Assembly: GCF_030813005.1 (NCBI RefSeq)
Contig: NZ_JAUSTU010000016.1
Location: 12,053 to 76,052, forward strand
Direction of reading: 5' to 3'
Source: Robertmurraya andreesenii
Lineage (GTDB): Bacteria; Bacillota; Bacilli; Bacillales; Cytobacillaceae
DNA length: 64,000 nucleotides
Shown: positions 59,718 through 64,000 of the stretch, one piece after another
How the letters are laid out: every line of letters begins with the position of its first letter
Position numbering within the stretch: position 1 is the stretch's first letter
Notes under the pieces: generated by a model
Seen by the model: only the letters and a program-made list of their open reading frames with translations
What the model was told of the DNA's origin: nothing
Database searches by the model: none
Position numbers and translations under genes: made by a program

Positions 59718-59739
59718 ATAAGAGCCCCCTTATGAAAAT

Positions 59740-59786
59740 TTGGTACCTGGTACCGTTCGTGGACAGTGTCCGCTCAAGGCGGACAC
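59740..59786. repeat. Palindromic element between purB and purC
   Basis: Two short palindromes lie side by side: GGTACCTGGTACC (59742-59754) and GTGTCCGC-TCAAG-GCGGACAC (59766-59786). I recall similar GGTACC/GTGTCC units as dispersed intergenic repeats in Bacillaceae. No T tract follows either hairpin. Confidence 0.7.
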
Positions 59787-59797
59787 TTATCCTGAAA

Positions 59798-61090
59798 TTA
59801 CAAACCGAGCCGTTCGAAAATGGTATCGACATGTTTGAGGTGATAGTTGTAATCAAAGCAATCCTCAATTTCTGCTGGTGAAAGCTTATTGGCAATCGTC
59901 TCATCTGCCTCTACTAGGCTTCTAAATGGAACTTGCTTTTCCCACGCTTCCATCGCTCTTGGCTGAACCGTATCATAAGCCTCTTCACGCGTTAATCCTT
60001 TATCGATTAAAGCGAGCAGTACGCGCTGGGAGTAGATAAGTCCAAGGGTCCGGTCCATATTGCGCTTCATATTCTCCGGGAAGACCGTTAAATTTTTGAC
60101 GATGTTTCCGAAACGGTTAAGCATGTAATTCAAGGCAATCGTTGCATCTGGTAGAATGATTCTCTCCGCTGACGAATGAGAGATATCACGCTCATGCCAT
60201 AATGGCACATTTTCATAGGCTGTTAGCATATGCCCACGAATGACACGAGCAAGCCCTGTCATATTTTCTGAGCCGATTGGATTGCGTTTATGCGGCATCG
60301 CAGAAGATCCCTTTTGCCCCTTCGCAAAAAATTCCTCAACCTCTCGGGTTTCACTCTTTTGCAAACCGCGGATCTCTACTGCAAATTTTTCAATTGAGGT
60401 CGCAATTAATGCAATTGTAGACAGATAGTGCGCATGGCGATCCCTTTGCAGCGTCTGGGTAGAAATCGGCGCTGGCTGTAAGCCTAGCTTTTCGCAGACG
60501 TATTTTTCGACAAATGGATCAATATTCGCATAGGTCCCAACGGCTCCAGAAATTTTCCCGTACTCGATTCCCGTTGCAGCCTGCTTGAATCTTTCGAGAT
60601 TGCGCTTCATTTCCTCATACCAAAGGGCAAGCTTCAGTCCAAAGGTCGTTGGCTCGGCATGGACACCGTGGGTACGCCCCATCATCACGGTATATTTATG
60701 TTCTTGAGCTTTATTTTTGAGAATTTCAATGAAGTTCTCCAGGTCCTTAAGCAAGATTTCGTTGGCTTGCTTTAGGATATAAGATAAGGCTGTATCGACC
60801 ACATCTGTTGAGGTTAGACCGTAATGAACCCATTTTCTTTCTTCACCCAATGTTTCTGAAACGGCACGAGTGAACGCAACTACATCATGGCGAGTTTCTT
60901 CTTCGATTTCTTTTATGCGATGAATATCAAAGGAAGCATTTTCCCTTAGGAGCTTTACATCTTCTTTTGGAATTTCACCGAGCTCTGACCATGCCTCACA
61001 GGCTAAGATTTCAACCTCGAGCCATGCTTTAAAGCGGTTTTCCTCTGTCCAAATGGCACCCATTTCTGGTCTTGTATAACGATCAATCAT
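59798..61090 (-). CDS. purB: Adenylosuccinate lyase
   Basis: PurB removes fumarate from SAICAR and from adenylosuccinate. The 430-residue protein starts MIDRYTRPEMGAIWTEENRF and contains the superfamily signature GSSAMPHKRNPIGSEN and the TSTDVVDTALS and GRTHGVHAEPTT motifs with their catalytic residues. The ATG at 61090 follows GGGGGATAATAGA; a longer frame (to 61189) extends into purK and is not supported. Confidence 0.97.
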   Translation of the reverse strand: MIDRYTRPEMGAIWTEENRFKAWLEVEILACEAWSELGEIPKEDVKLLRENASFDIHRIKEIEEETRHDVVAFTRAVSETLGEERKWVHYGLTSTDVVDTALSYILKQANEILLKDLENFIEILKNKAQEHKYTVMMGRTHGVHAEPTTFGLKLALWYEEMKRNLERFKQAATGIEYGKISGAVGTYANIDPFVEKYVCEKLGLQPAPISTQTLQRDRHAHYLSTIALIATSIEKFAVEIRGLQKSETREVEEFFAKGQKGSSAMPHKRNPIGSENMTGLARVIRGHMLTAYENVPLWHERDISHSSAERIILPDATIALNYMLNRFGNIVKNLTVFPENMKRNMDRTLGLIYSQRVLLALIDKGLTREEAYDTVQPRAMEAWEKQVPFRSLVEADETIANKLSPAEIEDCFDYNYHLKHVDTIFERLGL

Positions 61091-61106
61091 TCTATTATCC
61101 CCCGAT

Positions 61107-62246
61107 CTATATCTTTGTCTGTTCCCAAATTCCACTGCTGTCAATTTCCAAAAGGGTTTCCTCCACTGAATCGTGTAAAATGGTGACATGGCCCATTTTT
61201 CTTTTTATCTTCGCTTCTTCTTTTCCATACAAGTGAATTTTCCAATTCGGGTATTTCGAAATTCTGTCTAATACCTTTTCTTGATGTTCCCCAAGAATAT
61301 TCACCATGATTGCGGACTTCAATAGCTCTGTACTGCCAAGCGGCCAGTTGCACACAGCACGAATATGCTGCTCGAACTGTGAGGTCACGCAGGCCTCGAT
61401 TGAATAATGCCCCGAGTTATGTGGTCTTGGCGCAAGCTCGTTAATGTATATTTTCCCTTCTTCCGTGAGGAACATTTCCACTGCTAATGTTCCAACAAGC
61501 TCGAAGGCCTCCGCTAATTGTTTAGCAAGCTGAATCGCCTTTTTTTCAGCCTCTTGATGAATCCTTGCGGGTACAATTGTTTGATGGAGAATATTGTCCT
61601 TATGAATATTCTCTCCAACTGGAAAAACAACAGTCTCTCCATTTGGATTTCTTGTCACGATAACGGAGATTTCTTTTTCAAATGAAATCCATTTTTCTAG
61701 TACACATGCATTTGACTGAACAAGCTTTTCGGCTTTCGTCAAATCCTCTTCATATTGGAGCACTAGCTGTCCTTTTCCATCATAGCCACCTGTTGCGGTC
61801 TTCAACACGCAAGGGTAACCGAGTTGCTCGACGGAAGACTGGAGATCGTCCATGGATTCAATCACTTGATAAGGTGCTACTTCGGCCCCTGCTTTTTCGA
61901 TTGCCTTCTTTTCCGTTATGCGATTCTGTGTCATTTCAAGGAGCTTTTTCCCTTGAGGGACGTTGGCATGTTCACAAAGCCAATTCAATGCAGCGGCATC
62001 AATATTTTCAAATTCATATGTAATTACATTACTGACCTCAGCTAGCTCCTGAATCGCCTTCATATCATGGTATTCGGCAACGATTTTCACATCGGCAACC
62101 TGACCACAAGGGGAATCTTCCGTTGGGTCAAGGACAGCAATGCGGAAGCCTTGAGCCTTCGCTGCAAGTGCCATCATCCGACCTAATTGGCCACCACCAA
62201 TAATTCCAATCATTTGTCCTGGCAAAATGATATTAGACAAGCTCAT
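61107..62246 (-). CDS. purK: 5-(Carboxyamino)imidazole ribonucleotide synthase
   Basis: PurK is an ATP-grasp enzyme that carboxylates AIR to N5-CAIR using bicarbonate. The 379-residue protein has the N-terminal IGIIGGGQLGRMMALAAK motif, GGYDGKGQLVL (ATP-grasp loop) and NELAPRPHNSGHYSIEA. The ATG at 62246 gives an N-terminus (MSLSNIILPGQM) similar in length to B. subtilis PurK; a GTG one codon earlier is an alternative. It overlaps purE by 14 bases. Confidence 0.96.
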   Translation of the reverse strand: MSLSNIILPGQMIGIIGGGQLGRMMALAAKAQGFRIAVLDPTEDSPCGQVADVKIVAEYHDMKAIQELAEVSNVITYEFENIDAAALNWLCEHANVPQGKKLLEMTQNRITEKKAIEKAGAEVAPYQVIESMDDLQSSVEQLGYPCVLKTATGGYDGKGQLVLQYEEDLTKAEKLVQSNACVLEKWISFEKEISVIVTRNPNGETVVFPVGENIHKDNILHQTIVPARIHQEAEKKAIQLAKQLAEAFELVGTLAVEMFLTEEGKIYINELAPRPHNSGHYSIEACVTSQFEQHIRAVCNWPLGSTELLKSAIMVNILGEHQEKVLDRISKYPNWKIHLYGKEEAKIKRKMGHVTILHDSVEETLLEIDSSGIWEQTKI

Positions 62247-62721
62247 CACTACTTTCCATGACAGATTCTCTCGTCTTTTCTCTCATCTCGTCTAGTTTCT
62301 CTGCGATGTTTTTGTCCGTAGTACCAAGAATTTGCGCTGCTAATAATCCGGCATTGGTAGCCCCTGCTTTTCCGATTGCCACGGTTGCAACAGGTACGCC
62401 CCCTGGCATCTGAACGATCGATAACAATGAGTCTAATCCATTTAATGCTTTCGATTGAACAGGCACACCAATCACAGGTAAGGTTGTCTTCGCTGCGACC
62501 ATTCCAGGTAAATGAGCGGCACCACCAGCCCCAGCAATAATGACCTTGAAGCCATGTTCCCTCGCTTTTTCCGCATATTGAAACATGAGATCCGGTGTTC
62601 GATGGGCCGATACCACCCTTTTTTCGTACGGAATCTCCAATTGCTCCAATACCTCACAGGCATGTTTCATCGTTTCCCAATCTGATGTACTTCCCATAAT
62701 GACAGCTACTTGTGCGTTCAT
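62233..62721 (-). CDS. purE: N5-CAIR mutase
   Basis: PurE moves the carboxyl group of N5-CAIR to give CAIR. The 162-residue protein has the phosphate-binding motif MGSTSDWETM, VVSAHRTPDLM and AGAGGAAHLPGMVAAKT, all as in class I PurE. The start (ATG with TGGAGGAGAGCC) is the first gene after the guanine riboswitch. The gene order from here, purEKBCSQLFMNHD, is that of B. subtilis. Confidence 0.97.
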   Translation of the reverse strand: MNAQVAVIMGSTSDWETMKHACEVLEQLEIPYEKRVVSAHRTPDLMFQYAEKAREHGFKVIIAGAGGAAHLPGMVAAKTTLPVIGVPVQSKALNGLDSLLSIVQMPGGVPVATVAIGKAGATNAGLLAAQILGTTDKNIAEKLDEMREKTRESVMESSDELV

Positions 62722-62766
62722 GGCTCTCCTCCATTTTAAACAATCTGTAAAGGTCTACCAAAAACA

Positions 62767-62817
62767 AAAACCCGGATCAGACTGCTTCCTCTATAGTAGG
62801 AAAGCAATCTGCCCGGG
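62767..62817 (-). terminator. Riboswitch-controlled transcription terminator
   Basis: CCCGG..CAGA.TGCTTTCC pairs with GGAAGCA.TCTG..CCGGG over about 19 positions with a 9-base loop, followed on the minus strand by TTTTTGTTTTTGG. It lies between the guanine aptamer and purE and is the expression platform. Confidence 0.93.
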
Positions 62818-62928
62818 ACATGATTGATCAATTTTAGGCATATCAATAGATGAGGCGATTTCATTTCCCGTCTACCTCACACTACTACACCCGCGAAAAA
62901 TCATACGTCATCCAGTCATATTTACTTT

Positions 62929-62996
62929 CCTCATAGTCCAACAATTTATGGTTGTCGGGTAGAAACTTATGGGCCATATTCCCATTATATATGAGG
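62929..62996 (-). ncRNA. Guanine (purine) riboswitch aptamer
   Basis: The minus strand carries the purine aptamer: P1 CCTCATA...TATGAGG, the AATATGG and ATAAGTTTCTACC core segments, two hairpins whose loops can kiss, and the J3/1 segment GGACTATGAG, whose cytosine selects guanine. It is 68 bases and 210 bases before purE. Binding of guanine should form the downstream terminator and stop the pur transcript. Confidence 0.95.
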
Positions 62997-63077
62997 CTTT
63001 CACTTATTTAGATGAGATCGTTCTAAATCGACATTTCGTACAAAAACGTCCTCTTAGTTTCAATTATCTTCACTAAC

Positions 63078-63106
63078 ATCTTATCAAGAGTAACAGGTAG
63101 TGTCAA
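63078..63106 (-). promoter_or_regulatory. Sigma-A promoter of the pur operon
   Basis: On the minus strand a perfect TTGACA (63101-63106) is 17 bases from TAAGAT (63078-63083). The leader to the riboswitch is about 75 bases. Region 62722-63155 has no gene; it contains terminator, aptamer, promoter and operators. Confidence 0.88.
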
Positions 63107-63109
63107 TAA

Positions 63110-63154
63110 AAATTCGAACAATTTGATACCAACTTTGTCCTAATGTTCGTATTT
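63110..63154. promoter_or_regulatory. PurR operator (two divergent PurBoxes)
   Basis: AAATTCGAACAAT (63110-63122, plus strand) and AAATACGAACATT (63142-63154, minus strand) match the PurBox consensus AWWWCCGAACWWT with one or two mismatches and are inverted relative to each other, just upstream of the -35 box. This is the typical Bacillus PurR control site, relieved by PRPP. Confidence 0.85.
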
Positions 63155-63155
63155 T

Positions 63156-63359
63156 CTACTCTTTTTTCTTTGCTTCAAAGATAATTTGCCTCCCAATGGG
63201 TTCATACTCCACAGAAGAACCATTTTTCTTTTCTTGAAAAATAGGTTTTTCCATTCTTCTAATCGGCGTGTAACCTTCCTTCTCAATCCTATCTAGACAC
63301 TCATCTATCGTCTCATCTTCTTTTACCTCAAATATGAGTTTTCTTTTCGACTCACCCAT
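63156..63359 (-). CDS. yebG: NETI motif-containing protein YebG
   Basis: The 67-residue soluble protein fits the NETI family: FEVKEDETIDECLDRIEKEG (here DETI instead of NETI), TPIRRMEKPIFQE and VEYEPIGRQIIFE. In B. subtilis yebG also sits directly upstream of purE. The ATG at 63359 follows AAAGGAAAA; a GTG one codon earlier is an alternative. The function is unknown. Confidence 0.88.
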   Translation of the reverse strand: MGESKRKLIFEVKEDETIDECLDRIEKEGYTPIRRMEKPIFQEKKNGSSVEYEPIGRQIIFEAKKKE

Positions 63360-63390
63360 CACAATTTTCCTTTCATTCATCTATGTATGG

Positions 63391-63421
63391 AAAAAGGCCA
63401 ACGACTAAATCGTCAGCCTTT
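63391..63421 (-). terminator. Terminator-like hairpin in the yebG leader
   Basis: On the minus strand AAAGGCTGACGA pairs with TCGTTGGCCTTT (two G-U pairs) around a 5-base loop, followed by TTCC. It is only 32 bases before the yebG start. Confidence 0.65.
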
Positions 63422-63427
63422 ACTATA

Positions 63428-63456
63428 ATAGTATAATTTTTCCCCATTAGAAGCAA
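63428..63456 (-). promoter_or_regulatory. Candidate promoter of yebG
   Basis: On the minus strand TTGCTT (63451-63456) and TACTAT (63428-63433) are 17 bases apart, placing the start just before the terminator-like hairpin. Confidence 0.4.
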
Positions 63457-63510
63457 TTATATCCTTAGCAGCCTCCGGTATCTTCTTGTCCTTACGGACA
63501 ATTTTTTTGA

Positions 63511-63543
63511 AAAGAAAAAGAGTACCCTCTACTGGATACTCTT
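63511..63543 (-). terminator. Terminator of the rRNA operon
   Basis: On the minus strand AAGAGTA and TACTCTT pair around a 12-base loop, followed by TTTCTTTTC, a few bases after the 5S rRNA. Confidence 0.85.
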
Positions 63544-63548
63544 CGCTC

Positions 63549-63665
<117 letters not shown>

Positions 63666-63782
63666 CCAAATAATCAAGACATACTCTATTATACTGATTT
63701 TAACCATTATTTCAAGAGAAATTATTCCCTCAAAACTAGATAATGAGTGAAGAAGAGAAATTACTGAATATCGCTTTCTTAC

Positions 63783-63903
63783 TTGTCTAGCTTCGGCTCC
63801 TAACTTCTCGGTCGTTTCAATCCGTTCCCACAAATCCAAAACCAGGATTTGTATGACCGGCTCTCCAACGCCTGTCGAAGCTAAGCAGTCGCCTCCGCTT
63901 TTC
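63783..63903 (-). repeat. Bacillaceae-type dispersed repeat in the 23S-5S spacer
   Basis: The segment begins (minus strand) AAAAGCGGAGGCGACTGCTT and ends in AGGAGCCGAAGCTAGACAAG. CGAAGCTA and TAGCTTCG are inverted near the ends, and CAAATCC/GGATTTG form an inner hairpin. I recall this AAAAGCGGA..GCGCC...AGCTAGACAA type of repeat as common in intergenic regions of Bacillus and relatives. The rest of the spacer (63666-63908) is AT-rich without tRNA. Confidence 0.65.
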
Positions 63904-63908
63904 TATTT

Positions 63909-64000
63909 GGTTAAGTCCTCGAACGATTAGTATCAGTCAGCTCCACGTGTCACCACGCTTCCACCTCTGACCTATCAACCTGATCATCTTTCAGGGTTCT
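63909..64000 (-). rRNA. rrl: 23S ribosomal RNA, 3' end (runs off window)
   Basis: The minus strand carries the conserved 3' end of 23S rRNA: AGAACCCTGAAAGATGATCA, GGTTGATAGGTCAGAGGTGG, GACTGATACTAATCG and GAGGACTTAACC. Only about 92 bases are in the window. Confidence 0.95.

Noticed and set aside
63666..63908. tRNA genes in the rRNA spacer
   Set aside because: No cloverleaf or T-loop sequence (GTTCRANNC with flanking stems) was found; the spacer holds the dispersed repeat and AT-rich sequence.

Overview
The window is chromosomal DNA of a low-GC, Gram-positive, spore-former-type Bacillaceae (Bacillus or a close relative). The evidence is the gene order yerA-yerB-yerC-pcrB-pcrA-ligA-camS followed later by gatCAB and dgkB, the purEKBCSQLFMNHD operon behind a guanine riboswitch and PurR boxes, strong AGGAGG ribosome sites with frequent GTG/TTG starts, and rRNA close to Bacillus. 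All rRNA and most genes lie on the minus strand.

Layout. 1-4.8 kb: mrpABCDE Na+/H+ antiporter operon (E runs off the edge). 5-6.3 kb: a KdpD-type universal stress protein and a lone tyrosine recombinase. 6.4-11.9 kb: dgkB, a four-gene ECF sigma/anti-sigma/membrane-protein operon, plsY and a thioredoxin-fold protein. 12-16 kb: gatCAB, an array of four hairpin repeats, yueI. 16.3-17.6 kb: isocitrate lyase. 17.8-37.4 kb: an accessory catabolic island. 37.8-49.1 kb: rocA, camS, ligA, pcrA, pcrB, yerC, yerB, yerA. 49.3-49.8 kb: two small membrane proteins. 49.8-62.7 kb: the complete purine operon. 62.7-64 kb: pur control region, yebG (NETI protein), 5S rRNA and the 3' end of 23S rRNA.

The most interesting part is the island. 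One operon (26977 down to 17870) encodes a class II sugar-phosphate aldolase, a CoA-acylating aldehyde dehydrogenase, five hexameric bacterial microcompartment (BMC) shell proteins, PduL phosphotransacylase, a pentameric shell vertex protein, a solute-binding-fold protein without signal peptide, a CoA-disulfide-reductase-like flavoprotein and two CoA-transferase-like subunits. Beside it, a second operon (34172 down to 28130) encodes a ribose-type ABC transporter with methylthioribose kinase (mtnK) and methylthioribose-1-phosphate isomerase (mtnA). A DeoR-type repressor lies between them, and a chemoreceptor with a second copy of the binding protein lies upstream. I infer a metabolosome for 5-deoxy- or 5-methylthio-pentoses: uptake, phosphorylation at C1, isomerisation to the ribulose-1-phosphate, cleavage inside the shell to dihydroxyacetone phosphate plus a reactive aldehyde (acetaldehyde from 5-deoxyribose, methylthioacetaldehyde from methylthioribose), then conversion of the aldehyde to acyl-CoA and acyl-phosphate. 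A shared direct-repeat motif at the promoters and a cre site suggest substrate induction and glucose repression. The rest of the methionine salvage pathway is not in the window, which favours a disposal (DHAP-shunt) route over methionine recycling.

Start codons were chosen by ribosome-binding-site position, so several genes are shorter than the longest open frame. No tRNA, CRISPR array or intact insertion sequence was seen.
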